From: an uncultured Chloracidobacterium sp.
Lineage (GTDB): Bacteria > Acidobacteriota > Blastocatellia > Pyrinomonadales > Pyrinomonadaceae
Reading direction: 5' to 3'
DNA length: 64,000 nucleotides
Assembly: GCA_937941715.1 (NCBI GenBank)
Contig: CALDGX010000228.1
Span: forward strand, 5,949 to 69,948
Both the position numbers and the translations under genes were made by a program. Under the pieces are notes generated by a model. It was not told the origin of the DNA and did no database searches. It worked only from the letters and a program-made list of their open reading frames with translations. Of this stretch, positions 34,949 through 43,822 are shown piece after piece (the first letter of the stretch is position 1; each line of letters begins with the position of its first letter).

Positions 34949-35407
34949 ATGAGCAAAGAATTTCACTCGGCAGAACTGATCCTCAAGCTTTACGACCTTC
35001 GGCGCGAGGACAAAATGCGTGATGCCCGAGCCTGGTTCATCGGTTTTTTTCCTGATTCGGTCGAAGACGTCATCAAGACCATGATCGACCCGACGACGAG
35101 TGCGAATTTTCGGATGGTGACCAGTTACTGGGATATGGCGGCGAGTTTCGTCAATCGAGGTGCGATCGATGAAGCGATGTTCATGGACTCGGCCGGCGAG
35201 ATCTGGGTTGTTTTTTGCAAGGTCCAGCCTTATGTCGCCGAACTCCGCGAGCGGATCGGAAGCCCAAATACGATGAAGCATATGGAAGAGCTTCTGATGC
35301 GGCAGCCCAATGCCCTCGAAACGTTGGCGGTAAGACGCGAAACGATGAAGCGTTGGATGCAGGCCCGTGCCGAAATGGCAAATGCGGGCGATTCGACCGG
35401 TCAATGA
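34949..35407 (+). CDS. Hypothetical protein encoded before engB
   Basis: A 152-residue cytosolic protein, mostly helical, with an aromatic- and Met-rich centre (RMVTSYWDMAASFVNRGAID, about residues 55-74) and a charged C-terminal helix rich in Met and Arg. No signal peptide. Family not recognised. The stop overlaps the engB start as ATGA, so translation is coupled to a ribosome-assembly GTPase. A -10 box directly before the ATG suggests a leaderless message independent of lon. Confidence 0.75.
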   Translation: MSKEFHSAELILKLYDLRREDKMRDARAWFIGFFPDSVEDVIKTMIDPTTSANFRMVTSYWDMAASFVNRGAIDEAMFMDSAGEIWVVFCKVQPYVAELRERIGSPNTMKHMEELLMRQPNALETLAVRRETMKRWMQARAEMANAGDSTGQ

Positions 35408-35997
35408 AGATCATCTCAGCCGAATTTACGAAGAGCGCCTTTGACCGCGCCCATTGGACCACCGACGGTTTGCCGGAGATATCATTTTTAGGCCGTTCTA
35501 ATGTCGGTAAGTCGTCTCTTCTGAATTCGCTCCTTCATCGAAAAGGACTGGCCCGAACGTCGAATACACCGGGACGCACACAAAGCATCAATTTTTTTCG
35601 CGTTAACGACCGATTCTATTTTGCGGATCTGCCGGGTTACGGTTACGCAAAGGTCTCAAAATCTATGCGGGCCGATTGGGGAAAGATGGCCGAGGAGTAT
35701 CTTGCCGAACGGCGGGAACTGGTACTGTCCATCCAACTCGTCGATTCGAGACATTCGCCGACCGAACTTGACCGTCAGCTTCACGAATGGATGACGGTTA
35801 ACGAAAAGTCGAGGATCATCGTCGCGACCAAGGCGGACAAACTCTCGAATAACGAACTCGCCAAGAATCTGCGGGTGATCGAAAGGGAATTGCCCGGGGC
35901 GAGGGTGATAGCATTTTCGTCGCAGACGGGCCGCGGACGCGATGCCGTATGGAGCGAGATCGAGTCGGCGGTGAATAAAAGTGAAGATTTTAGTTGA
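35404..35997 (+). CDS. engB: Ribosome biogenesis GTPase EngB (YsxC)
   Basis: A 197-residue TRAFAC GTPase needed for 50S subunit assembly. The G1 loop GRSNVGKSS (about residues 31-39), switch TSNTPGRTQ (G2), DLPGYG (G3, about 77-82), TKAD (G4, about 143-146) and FSSQTGRG (G5) are all intact. The start MKIISAEFTKSAFD overlaps the preceding stop by four bases. The frame is open further upstream, but that part is a shadow of the previous gene. rho follows after a 214-base gap. Confidence 0.95.
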   Translation: MKIISAEFTKSAFDRAHWTTDGLPEISFLGRSNVGKSSLLNSLLHRKGLARTSNTPGRTQSINFFRVNDRFYFADLPGYGYAKVSKSMRADWGKMAEEYLAERRELVLSIQLVDSRHSPTELDRQLHEWMTVNEKSRIIVATKADKLSNNELAKNLRVIERELPGARVIAFSSQTGRGRDAVWSEIESAVNKSEDFS

Positions 35998-36211
35998 TTT
36001 ATCGTTCCGAATGTTGTAATTATTAACTATCGCCTTAATCCAAGGTTTCTTTCCAGGTCATAAAAACTGGAATCTTTGTTATTAATACTCACAATCCATT
36101 TGTTTCGCCTGCGGCCCGAAAGCACTTCCGATCATTTGATCCGGCCTGCGATGCAACACAATTTGAATAGCCTCAACGTAATTTATTTTATCCACTTTCA
36201 CACCGACTGAC

Positions 36212-37591
36212 ATGGCAACCAAAACAACTTCAACCCGCAGACCGAAACGTGTCGCCGAAGAACCATCGAGCGCCGAGGCGATCGACGTATCGACCGAGCC
36301 CGCCGAGAAAAAGAATGAAGGCAGCAACGATTCGATGCTGAATCTTGCCGGACTCAAAGATATGTCCATTAGCGAACTTACCCATATCGCTAAAGAAATG
36401 GGCATCGAGGGAGCAAGCGGACTAAGAAAGCAGGAATTGATCTTCAAGGTCCTCGCGACGCAGACCGAAAAGAGCGGACTGATATTTTCAGAGGGTGTCC
36501 TCGAAACGCTTCCCGATGGATTCGGGTTTTTGCGGGCTCCGGAGTACAACTATCTGCCGGGCCCCGACGACATTTACGTCAGCCCGTCGCAGATACGTAA
36601 ATTCGATCTGCGGACCGGCGATACGGTCTCGGGACAGATACGTCCGCCCAAGGAAGGCGAGCGTTACTTTGCCCTGATCAAGGTCGAGGCGATCAACTTT
36701 GAGGCTCCCGAGCAGTCGCGTGAAAAGGTATTTTTTGACAACCTGACACCGCTTTATCCTGACGAGAAACTGAGCATGGAGATCGAGGGTGATCCGGACA
36801 AAGTCGCTGCCCGCGTGATCGATCTGGTGACACCGATCGGCAAAGGCCAGCGCGCTCTGATCGTCGCTCCGCCGAGAACCGGTAAAACGATGCTCTTGCA
36901 GACCATCGCCAATTCGGTGACGGAGAATCATCCGGAAGTGACCCTGATCGTGTTGCTTATCGACGAACGACCGGAAGAGGTCACCGACATGCAGCGTTCC
37001 GTCAAGGGCGAGGTCATTTCTTCGACCTTTGACGAACCGCCGACCCGCCACGTGCAGGTCGCCGATATGGTGATCGAAAAAGCGAAACGCCTGGTCGAAC
37101 ATAAACGTGATGTCGTCATCCTGCTTGATTCGATCACCCGTCTGGCCCGGGCGCATAACTCGGTCGTGCCTCCGTCGGGCAAGATCCTCTCGGGCGGAAT
37201 CGACTCGAACGCTCTGCAGCGGCCCAAGAGGTTTTTCGGGGCTGCCCGAAATATCGAGGAAGGCGGCAGTCTGACGATCATCGCGACGGCCCTTATCGAT
37301 ACCGGTTCGCGAATGGACGATGTCATTTTTGAAGAATTTAAGGGGACCGGCAACTCCGAGATCCATCTCGACCGCCGCTTGTCCGACAAGCGTCTGTTCC
37401 CGGCCATCGATCTGCAGCGATCTGGTACCCGAAAGGAAGAACTGCTGATCGGCAAAGAGGACCTTAATAGAATTTGGGTGATGCGCCGTGTGCTGAACCC
37501 GCTTTCGCCGGTCGAACAAATGGAGGTCGTGCTCGAACGCCTCTCCAAGACTAAGACTAATGCCGAATTTTTGGCCTCGATGCAGTCATAG
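36212..37591 (+). CDS. rho: Transcription termination factor Rho
   Basis: A 459-residue hexameric RNA helicase that ends transcription. A charged, low-complexity N-terminal extension of about 45 residues precedes the Rho-N helical domain (MSISELTHIAKEMGI). Then come the OB-fold RNA-binding domain (EGVLETLPDGFGFLRAPE, about residues 94-111) and the ATPase core with APPRTGKTMLL (near 218) and the LLIDERPEEVTDM block. The Q-loop/R-loop region and C-terminal LSKTKTNAEFLASM are standard. A 214-base AT-rich leader precedes it, which would suit autoregulation known for rho in other bacteria; no specific element was identified. Confidence 0.98.
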   Translation: MATKTTSTRRPKRVAEEPSSAEAIDVSTEPAEKKNEGSNDSMLNLAGLKDMSISELTHIAKEMGIEGASGLRKQELIFKVLATQTEKSGLIFSEGVLETLPDGFGFLRAPEYNYLPGPDDIYVSPSQIRKFDLRTGDTVSGQIRPPKEGERYFALIKVEAINFEAPEQSREKVFFDNLTPLYPDEKLSMEIEGDPDKVAARVIDLVTPIGKGQRALIVAPPRTGKTMLLQTIANSVTENHPEVTLIVLLIDERPEEVTDMQRSVKGEVISSTFDEPPTRHVQVADMVIEKAKRLVEHKRDVVILLDSITRLARAHNSVVPPSGKILSGGIDSNALQRPKRFFGAARNIEEGGSLTIIATALIDTGSRMDDVIFEEFKGTGNSEIHLDRRLSDKRLFPAIDLQRSGTRKEELLIGKEDLNRIWVMRRVLNPLSPVEQMEVVLERLSKTKTNAEFLASMQS

Positions 37592-37613
37592 CGTCGACGG
37601 CCCTGAATATACG

Positions 37614-37660
37614 ATCGTGAATAGTGAGGAAACCGTTTGATGTTTTCTCCTATTCACGAT
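37614..37660. repeat. Inverted repeat between rho and glgA
   Basis: Perfect 11-base arms ATCGTGAATAG (37614-37624) and CTATTCACGAT (37650-37660), extended by partial pairing of GAGG-AAA with TTTTCTC inside. The words GTGAATA/GTGAGGA and TATTCAC/TTTAC recur with about 7-base spacing. No T tract follows, so a standard terminator is less likely than a palindromic intergenic repeat. Confidence 0.55.
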
Positions 37661-37682
37661 TTACTATTTACGGTCCATTTTT

Positions 37683-39107
37683 ATGAGAGTAGCCGTAATA
37701 TCTGCTGAGGCAGTTCCATACTCTAAGACCGGCGGTCTGGGCGATGTCGCCGGGGCGTTGCCCAAGGCACTGCGGCAGGTCGGTATCGACGCCTTTTTGA
37801 TCACGCCATGCTATTGGCAAACCAAGGGCGAATATCTATGGCACACGTCGGTCGACGATCTCTGGATAAATTGGAAAGGACGCACCGTTCGGGTAAAGGC
37901 CTTTTACAGCGAGGCAAACGGTTCGCCGGCATTCCTGCTGGACTATCCGCCGTTGTTTCATCGAGATTCTATCTACGGCTACCGCGAGGACCACGAAAGA
38001 TTTGCGTTCTTTAACCACGCCGCGCTTGAGTTGATAAAGCGGCTGGGCGGCGCGCCTGATATCGTTCATCTCAATGATTGGCATTGCGGATTTGCGGCCG
38101 TCGAGCTGGCGTCCAGAAGGCGTTCTGACCCGTATTGGGGCAACACGCGAACGGTATTTTCAATCCACAACATGGCATATCAGGGCGGGTTTGGCCTCGG
38201 CGACCTACCTTCGCTCGGGTTTACTTCAGATTTCGCCCGAAATGCGTTTAGCTTCAATGGTTATGCTTCGGCAATGAAGGCGGGACTTGAAGTTTCTGAT
38301 ACTCTCTCAACGGTGTCAAAACGCTACTCGCACGAGATCCAGACCGCCGAGAACGGCTACGGCCTGGATTGGCTGACGCGTCAACGGGCCGGGAGCCTGA
38401 TCGGAATAACGAACGGCGTCGATTACGAAGTTTGGGATCCGGAGACCGACCCGGAACTGCCCGCACATTTTTCGATCGATGACCTTTCAGGCAAGGCAGA
38501 ATGCAAACGCGCCCTGCTTGAACGATTTCATTTGCCTATCGAATCGGACCGGCCGATATTCGCGAGCGTTACGCGATTAACGTCGCAGAAGGGCGTCGAA
38601 CTGATCCGGCAGGGTGCGGGCGACATTCTGGCGGCGGGCGGCTTTTTTATCGCGCTCGGGTCGGGTGAAAAGGACTCGGAGAATTTTCTTCAGGCACTTC
38701 GCGATCATGCCCCGTCGCGGGTAGGGGTTTACATCGGGTATAATGAGAGTCTGGCCCATCTGATCGAGGCAGGAGCGGACATGTTCCTGATGCCTTCAAA
38801 GTTTGAGCCGTGCGGCTTAAACCAAATGTATTCATTGAGATACGGCACTGTGCCCATTGTTCGGGCAGTTGGCGGCCTCGATGACACGGTCGAGAACTGG
38901 AACGCTGTGACAGGCCGCGGGAACGGCTTCAAATTTGGTCCATATCAGGCGGACAAACTGCTCGAGAAGATCTACGAAGCCAGATTTGCGTACGAAGACA
39001 AGGAATCGTGGTCACGAATTCAGCGAAATGGAATGTCGGTCGATAACTCTTGGGAGAATGCGGCAAGGAACTACGTCGAACTTTATAACTGGACACTTCT
39101 AAACTAA
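37683..39107 (+). CDS. glgA: Glycogen (starch) synthase, GT5
   Basis: A 474-residue glycosyltransferase that extends alpha-1,4-glucan from ADP-glucose in the cytosol. The N-terminal SKTGGLGDVAGALPKAL (about residues 14-30) is the GT5 ADP-glucose-binding signature, the conserved HLNDWHCG is near 125, and the C-terminal PSKFEPCGLNQMYSLRYGT (near 370) contains the catalytic Glu pair. Length is normal. No other glycogen gene is adjacent. purA begins 9 bases downstream, so the two are probably co-transcribed. Confidence 0.96.
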   Translation: MRVAVISAEAVPYSKTGGLGDVAGALPKALRQVGIDAFLITPCYWQTKGEYLWHTSVDDLWINWKGRTVRVKAFYSEANGSPAFLLDYPPLFHRDSIYGYREDHERFAFFNHAALELIKRLGGAPDIVHLNDWHCGFAAVELASRRRSDPYWGNTRTVFSIHNMAYQGGFGLGDLPSLGFTSDFARNAFSFNGYASAMKAGLEVSDTLSTVSKRYSHEIQTAENGYGLDWLTRQRAGSLIGITNGVDYEVWDPETDPELPAHFSIDDLSGKAECKRALLERFHLPIESDRPIFASVTRLTSQKGVELIRQGAGDILAAGGFFIALGSGEKDSENFLQALRDHAPSRVGVYIGYNESLAHLIEAGADMFLMPSKFEPCGLNQMYSLRYGTVPIVRAVGGLDDTVENWNAVTGRGNGFKFGPYQADKLLEKIYEARFAYEDKESWSRIQRNGMSVDNSWENAARNYVELYNWTLLN

Positions 39108-39116
39108 AAACAGCGA

Positions 39117-40427
39117 ATGATCATCGTAATTATCGGCGCCCAGTGGGGCGATGAAGGAAAAGGGAAGGTTGTCGATCTGTTGGCGGACCGCTTTGATATC
39201 GTTTCGCGGTATCAGGGCGGCCACAACGCCGGCCATAGCGTTTATGTTGGCGATAAAGCCTTTGTCTTGAGGCTTTTGCCATCGGGTATCATCCACGAAG
39301 ACAAAACCTGTGTTCTCGGCAACGGCATGGTCATCGACCCGAAAGCATTTTTTGAAGAGGTCGATCAGATCGCGGAAAAGGGGATTTCGGTCACGCCGGA
39401 CCGGCTCAAAGTCTCGTCACGTGCACATCTGATAATGCCCTATCACCGTGCCCTTGACCACACGTCGGAAGAGCGGCTCGGAAATGAAAAGATCGGCACG
39501 ACGCTCCGCGGTATAGGCCCGGCGTACGAAGACAAGGCCGGCCGGCGGGGAATTCGCGTCGCCGACGCAATGAATCCGGACCTGCTGAAACTCCGCGTTG
39601 AGCGAAATCTGGAGGAAGCAAACCGCATTATAGTGCTATTTGGCCAGCAGCCGCTCCGGTCGGATGAGATACTCGCCGAAATCTCGCCGCTGGTCGAGCG
39701 GTTGCGGCCTTTCGTATGTGAGACTTCGCATTTTCTTGCTGAAGCCCGTAAGGCGAACAAAAAGATCCTGCTCGAAGGTGCACAAGCGACGCTGCTCGAT
39801 GTCGATCACGGCACGTATCCGTATGTGACCTCGTCCAATCCGACCGCCGGCGGTGCATCGGTCGGAGCGGGCATACCGCCGCACCACATCACGGGTGTTT
39901 TGGGCATCGTTCGAACTTATGCAACGCGTGTCGGCGAAGGCCCGTTTCCGACGGAAATGATCGATTCTGAAGAGGATATGGCGAACCTGATCCGTAAGCG
40001 GGGCAACGAATACGGGTCAGTGACGAAGCGGCCGCGACGCTGCGGTTGGTTTGACGCAGTGGCCACACGGTACGCCGCCGAATTGAACGGATTTGATTCG
40101 GTCGCATTGACCAAACTAGATGTGCTCGACGCTTTAGAAGAGGTCAAGGTGTGCGTCGGTTACGAGATCGACGGTAAACGTGTCGAAACGTTTCCTGCGG
40201 TTTCCAGCGAACTGCTCAAGATAAAGCCGATCTACGAAACGCTGCCGGGTTGGATGACCGATACGATCGGAACCACCCGGTTTGAAGACCTGCCTGAAAG
40301 GGCTCAGGCATACGTACGCTTTTTGTCCGAGCAGATCGGTACCGAGATCGGCCTGATCTCGACCGGTCCGGAACGCGATCAGACGATCATTCTCAACGAA
40401 TCGGTAATGGAAGGTTGGTTCAAGTGA
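39117..40427 (+). CDS. purA: Adenylosuccinate synthase
   Basis: A 436-residue enzyme that converts IMP, aspartate and GTP to adenylosuccinate, the first committed step to AMP. The N-terminal GAQWGDEGKGKVVDLLA (about residues 7-23) holds the catalytic Asp and phosphate loop, and GIGPAYEDKAGRRGIRV (near 131) and the TNPTAGGAS-like loop (SSNPTAGGASVGAG, near 240) are conserved. It sits between glgA (9-base gap) and an acetyltransferase (6-base gap). No clear ribosome site. Confidence 0.97.
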   Translation: MIIVIIGAQWGDEGKGKVVDLLADRFDIVSRYQGGHNAGHSVYVGDKAFVLRLLPSGIIHEDKTCVLGNGMVIDPKAFFEEVDQIAEKGISVTPDRLKVSSRAHLIMPYHRALDHTSEERLGNEKIGTTLRGIGPAYEDKAGRRGIRVADAMNPDLLKLRVERNLEEANRIIVLFGQQPLRSDEILAEISPLVERLRPFVCETSHFLAEARKANKKILLEGAQATLLDVDHGTYPYVTSSNPTAGGASVGAGIPPHHITGVLGIVRTYATRVGEGPFPTEMIDSEEDMANLIRKRGNEYGSVTKRPRRCGWFDAVATRYAAELNGFDSVALTKLDVLDALEEVKVCVGYEIDGKRVETFPAVSSELLKIKPIYETLPGWMTDTIGTTRFEDLPERAQAYVRFLSEQIGTEIGLISTGPERDQTIILNESVMEGWFK

Positions 40428-40433
40428 TCTGAA

Positions 40434-40898
40434 ATGCCGAATATTGAGATCGTATCGTTTACTGACGATTGGGCCGGCGATTTTGCCTCGCTCAATTACG
40501 AATGGATCGAAGAGTACTTTGCCGTGGAAAAGCACGACAAAGAGGTTCTCGACGATCCGCAGACGAACGTGATCGAGCCGGGCGGCGAGATCTACATGGC
40601 GGTCGTGTCCGGACTTGCGGCCGGAACGGTAGCACTTATCCCGGCCGGTGAAGGCATCCTCGAATTGACAAAAATGGCTGTATCACCTGAATTTAGGGGA
40701 ATGGGAATCGGTGACGCATTGATGGCCAAGTGCATCGAACACGCCCGAAATAGCGGGGTGCACACTATTTGGCTGGAATCGCATACCAAACTCGCCCCCG
40801 CACTCGGTCTTTATCGAAAGCACGGTTTTGTAGAGACGCCGAAAGATCCGAATTCGCCATACTCAAGGGCAGATATACGAATGCAACTTGCCATATAA
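40434..40898 (+). CDS. GNAT-family N-acetyltransferase
   Basis: A 154-residue acetyltransferase. The acetyl-CoA-binding motif A reads MAVSPEFRGMGIGDALM (about residues 81-97; R/Q-x-x-G-x-G/A pattern), followed by the helix CIEHARNSGVHTIWL and the C-terminal LGLYRKHGFVE strand-helix. The substrate is unknown: amino acids, peptides and small amines are all possible. It starts 6 bases after purA. The tRNA-Lys promoter overlaps its 3' end. Confidence 0.88.
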   Translation: MPNIEIVSFTDDWAGDFASLNYEWIEEYFAVEKHDKEVLDDPQTNVIEPGGEIYMAVVSGLAAGTVALIPAGEGILELTKMAVSPEFRGMGIGDALMAKCIEHARNSGVHTIWLESHTKLAPALGLYRKHGFVETPKDPNSPYSRADIRMQLAI

Positions 40899-40916
40899 TC
40901 CGCCAATATGTAAAAT
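40888..40916 (+). promoter_or_regulatory. tRNA-Lys promoter
   Basis: TTGCCA (40888-40893), 17-base spacer, TAAAAT (40911-40916). Predicted start near 40923, 25 bases before the tRNA. The -35 lies inside the end of the acetyltransferase gene. Confidence 0.7.
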
Positions 40917-40947
40917 CTTCAATTCGGCTGCTAATGGCAGCGCTCGT

Positions 40948-41023
40948 GGTCCGATAGCTCAGTCGGTAGAGCAAGTGGCTTTTAACCACTGGGTCGCAGG
41001 TTCGAGTCCTGCTCGGATCACCA
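40948..41023 (+). tRNA. tRNA-Lys (UUU)
   Basis: A 76-base tRNA. The acceptor GGTCCGA (40948-40954) pairs with TCGGATC (41013-41019, one G-U), discriminator A, encoded CCA (41021-41023). The D arm GCTC/GAGC, the anticodon stem AGTGG/CCACT with loop CTTTTAA (anticodon TTT at 40981-40983) and a standard GTTCGAGTC T-loop region are all present. Confidence 0.97.
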
Positions 41024-41033
41024 TTTTTCACGG

Positions 41034-41060
41034 AAAGCACTCTTGACGGAGTGCTTTTTG
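41034..41060 (+). terminator. tRNA-Lys terminator
   Basis: A 9-bp stem (AAAGCACTC at 41034-41042 with GAGTGCTTT at 41049-41057), 6-base loop and trailing T tract, 11 bases after the tRNA. The A run on its left side means it may also serve the leftward kinase gene ending at 41077. Confidence 0.85.
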
Positions 41061-41076
41061 TTTTGGGGGGCGCCCA

Positions 41077-43680
41077 TTACTTGATACTTGCCAGTAACTG
41101 ACCCATTTCGTTGAATATTTTTTCGTCCCACTTCCCGAGAGCATTTTGTTGTTTTAATCGCTCGACGATCTGAACCGCCAGCGAAAGGCTGGCTTTTGCG
41201 TTGTCTTTTTGGCCGAGTTTCAGTTCGGTGATGCCCACGCTTTTGAGCGCCTGAGCCCAATCGCGTTGAGCGACCGAATTACGTTCGTCAAAAGCGGCAA
41301 GGGCCTTAAAGACCTCGGCCGACCTTCGATATTCTTCCAGTGCTCCGGGCAGATTAGAAACGAACTTCTGGGCATCGCCAAGGCGCGTGTAAAGCGTTCC
41401 GAGGTCGTCCTGATAGACGCGGTTTCGCGGCTCGCGTTCGATCAATTCGAGGATCGTTCGCTCCGATTCACGGAGCGCACCAAATCCCTCGTCATTTCGC
41501 TTTACCAGCATCAGGATATTGCCATAACGCGATAGTGCCTTTGCCAGATTTTGACGGGCCTGCGTGTCGGCGGGATCGGTAACGGAACTCGTACGGGCAA
41601 CGTCAAGGGCCTGTTTACTGTATATTAGCGAAAGGTCGTTCTTGATGCTCTCAAGCGTACTGGACGCCTGGGTGTAGACGATGTACACCGTGCGTTGAAT
41701 GTTCGAATCATTGGGATATCTGGCACGCAGATCATCAGCCATCGACACGGCCTTTTGGTTCTCGATCTCGGCCTCGGCCTGCTTATCGTCCCACGAAAGA
41801 GCGTTGCCGAGATATGCGGTCGCTAGTGCGGTCATTCGAGCCACTTCCGGGTCACTGCGGTCCATTTTTTCAAGGTCAGCGATGACCTGTCTGAAGATCG
41901 GGACCGCTATCGTGTATTGATTGTTGATCGCGTTAATATGCCCGAAATCGATCGCGGCGTCGGCGCTGGCTTTTTCAATGTCTGCCGAACCGGGAAACTC
42001 GGCGATCAATCCCTTGTACAGCTCAAGCGAGTGCTCCGAGTCCGCCACCGCCTGCCTGATCTCACCCTGGGCAAACCTGATCGCTGCCAGTTCACGGTAG
42101 CTGGATGCGATCTCGACGCGCAGGTCCCTGGTCAGCGGCAATCGCTCGAACAGCGAGATCGCTTTTGAATAGGTCTCGATCGCTCCGGCAAAGTCACTTA
42201 GATTCGGCTTCGAGGGATTTCCCTGAAGATCGCCTACCTTTCGGTAAGCTCGGGCGAGTTCGGTCTGGAGTGTGGTGTCGGCGGCTTCGGTCGCAAGACT
42301 GTCGAGATAGCCAAGAGCCTTGAGTACGACCAGTTCACGAGCGTCGGTCGACCCCGGAAGCCGCTCGATCCTGGGGGCGATCTCAAAAAGGAGGGAATTT
42401 GAAAGACTTCGAACGTCCTGAAATCGTTTTTCTGCCCGATCGCGTTCCTGCCGAGCGACGTTGGCCTGCCACAAAGCGAAGGCGAGCCCGGTTACGAGCG
42501 AGATGAGTATCAATAAGCCGGCGGAAACGGCGATCTTATTACGCCGAAGGAATTTGTCGGCCCGATAACCAAGTGTGTTAGGTCGGGCTGAGACCGGCAA
42601 GCCATTCAAATGGCGCTCGATATCATCGGCCAGATCTTCGACGGTCTTGTATCTTCGCTCAGGCTCTTTTCTAAGCGCCATCAAGACGACATTGTCGATA
42701 TCGCCCTTTAAGTACTTGGTCGGATGTCCGCCGGCCTTATCCGTGCCGCCCCTTGCCAAGGTACTCGGCGCGACCGGTTCAAGAGTGCTGATGGTCGCAT
42801 AGATCTCATCCAACTTCTTGTTTTCAAGGTCCAGCGGCTTGGCTCCGGTAAGCAGCTCGTACAGGACGACACCGAGTGAGTAAATATCGCTTGCGGTCGT
42901 GATCGCTTTGCCGGTTATTTGTTCCGGTGATGCGTACGCCGGCGTGAAGGCGAATACAGCGGTCTGTGTTTCGTCTCTATCATTTTCGAACGCTTTTGCC
43001 AGGCCAAAGTCGAGCAGTTTGGGCTCGCCCTCGGCATTGATCAAGATGTTTGACGGCTTGATGTCGCGGTGAACGACCAGATTTCGATGGGCATAGGACA
43101 CAGCAGAACAGACCTTAAGAAACAGCCGAAGCCGATCCTTCAGCGACAGATCTGCGGCCTCGGCGTACTCGGTCAAAGGCAAACCCTCGATGTACTCCAT
43201 CGCAATGAACGGTTCGCCGCGTTCGCTGACGCCGCCGTCGTGCAGTGCCGCGATATTAGGATGGCTCAGGCCGGCAAGGATCTGACGCTCGCGGCGAAAC
43301 CGCTCGATTATCGCGGCATCGGCGATCGACTGCCGCACGAGCTTAAGAGCGACAGTCTGTTCGAATTCGCCGTCGGCACGCTCCGCCAGAAATACCGTTC
43401 CCATACCGCCGTGTCCTATCTCGCGGACGATCCGGTAGTTCCCAAATCGTGTCCCGATCATATCTGCGGAGGTTTCGCTCAACTTCGCCCGAAGGTCGAT
43501 GCGGTGGTCCTCGATCAGATCGCGACCTGAATCGGCGGCGTCAAGTAGAGACATCACCTCGTCGGCCAAAGCGATATCGCCGTCGCAGGATGCTTCTAAG
43601 AAGGCACGGCGCTCCGCATTTGGCAGTTCCAGTGCCTGCGCAAAAAGCGATTTGACTCTTTCACGATCGAATTCTCGCAT
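41077..43680 (-). CDS. Transmembrane Ser/Thr protein kinase with TPR sensor domain
   Basis: An 867-residue Hanks-type kinase of the bacterial PknB class. The Gly loop GHGGMG is at residues 89-94, catalytic Lys113, HRDIKPSN at 204-211 with Asp206, and DFG at 224-226, so the kinase should be active. A single transmembrane helix (about 383-404) separates the cytoplasmic kinase from about 460 external residues rich in TPR-like helices (FPGSADIEKASADAAIDFGH region and many LGDAQ/YRRSAEVF units). The N-terminal 70 residues resemble the short helical domain seen in acidobacterial kinases of this type. The gene diverges from the giant surface protein; an ECF sigma factor of the kinase-associated class lies on the far side of that gene. 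Confidence 0.93.
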   Translation of the reverse strand: MREFDRERVKSLFAQALELPNAERRAFLEASCDGDIALADEVMSLLDAADSGRDLIEDHRIDLRAKLSETSADMIGTRFGNYRIVREIGHGGMGTVFLAERADGEFEQTVALKLVRQSIADAAIIERFRRERQILAGLSHPNIAALHDGGVSERGEPFIAMEYIEGLPLTEYAEAADLSLKDRLRLFLKVCSAVSYAHRNLVVHRDIKPSNILINAEGEPKLLDFGLAKAFENDRDETQTAVFAFTPAYASPEQITGKAITTASDIYSLGVVLYELLTGAKPLDLENKKLDEIYATISTLEPVAPSTLARGGTDKAGGHPTKYLKGDIDNVVLMALRKEPERRYKTVEDLADDIERHLNGLPVSARPNTLGYRADKFLRRNKIAVSAGLLILISLVTGLAFALWQANVARQERDRAEKRFQDVRSLSNSLLFEIAPRIERLPGSTDARELVVLKALGYLDSLATEAADTTLQTELARAYRKVGDLQGNPSKPNLSDFAGAIETYSKAISLFERLPLTRDLRVEIASSYRELAAIRFAQGEIRQAVADSEHSLELYKGLIAEFPGSADIEKASADAAIDFGHINAINNQYTIAVPIFRQVIADLEKMDRSDPEVARMTALATAYLGNALSWDDKQAEAEIENQKAVSMADDLRARYPNDSNIQRTVYIVYTQASSTLESIKNDLSLIYSKQALDVARTSSVTDPADTQARQNLAKALSRYGNILMLVKRNDEGFGALRESERTILELIEREPRNRVYQDDLGTLYTRLGDAQKFVSNLPGALEEYRRSAEVFKALAAFDERNSVAQRDWAQALKSVGITELKLGQKDNAKASLSLAVQIVERLKQQNALGKWDEKIFNEMGQLLASIK

Positions 43681-43822
43681 TGGATAACAACAAATTTACG
43701 CAATTATACATCGACACCCGATTCGAAAGAAAAAAATCTGGTGATTGGGCGCTTTTGGCTCATTTCTACGCCCTATTAGGTAGATACAGAACTATTTGTG
43801 CCTCGGATAGGGAGATTTTGTC

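Noticed and set aside
36488..37519. A 343-codon frame antisense to rho
   Set aside because: Codon-structure shadow of the highly conserved rho gene; no recognisable product.
40948..41023. tRNA-Lys 3' end as an integration site for a mobile element
   Set aside because: No integrase, no direct repeat of the tRNA end and no composition change on either side.
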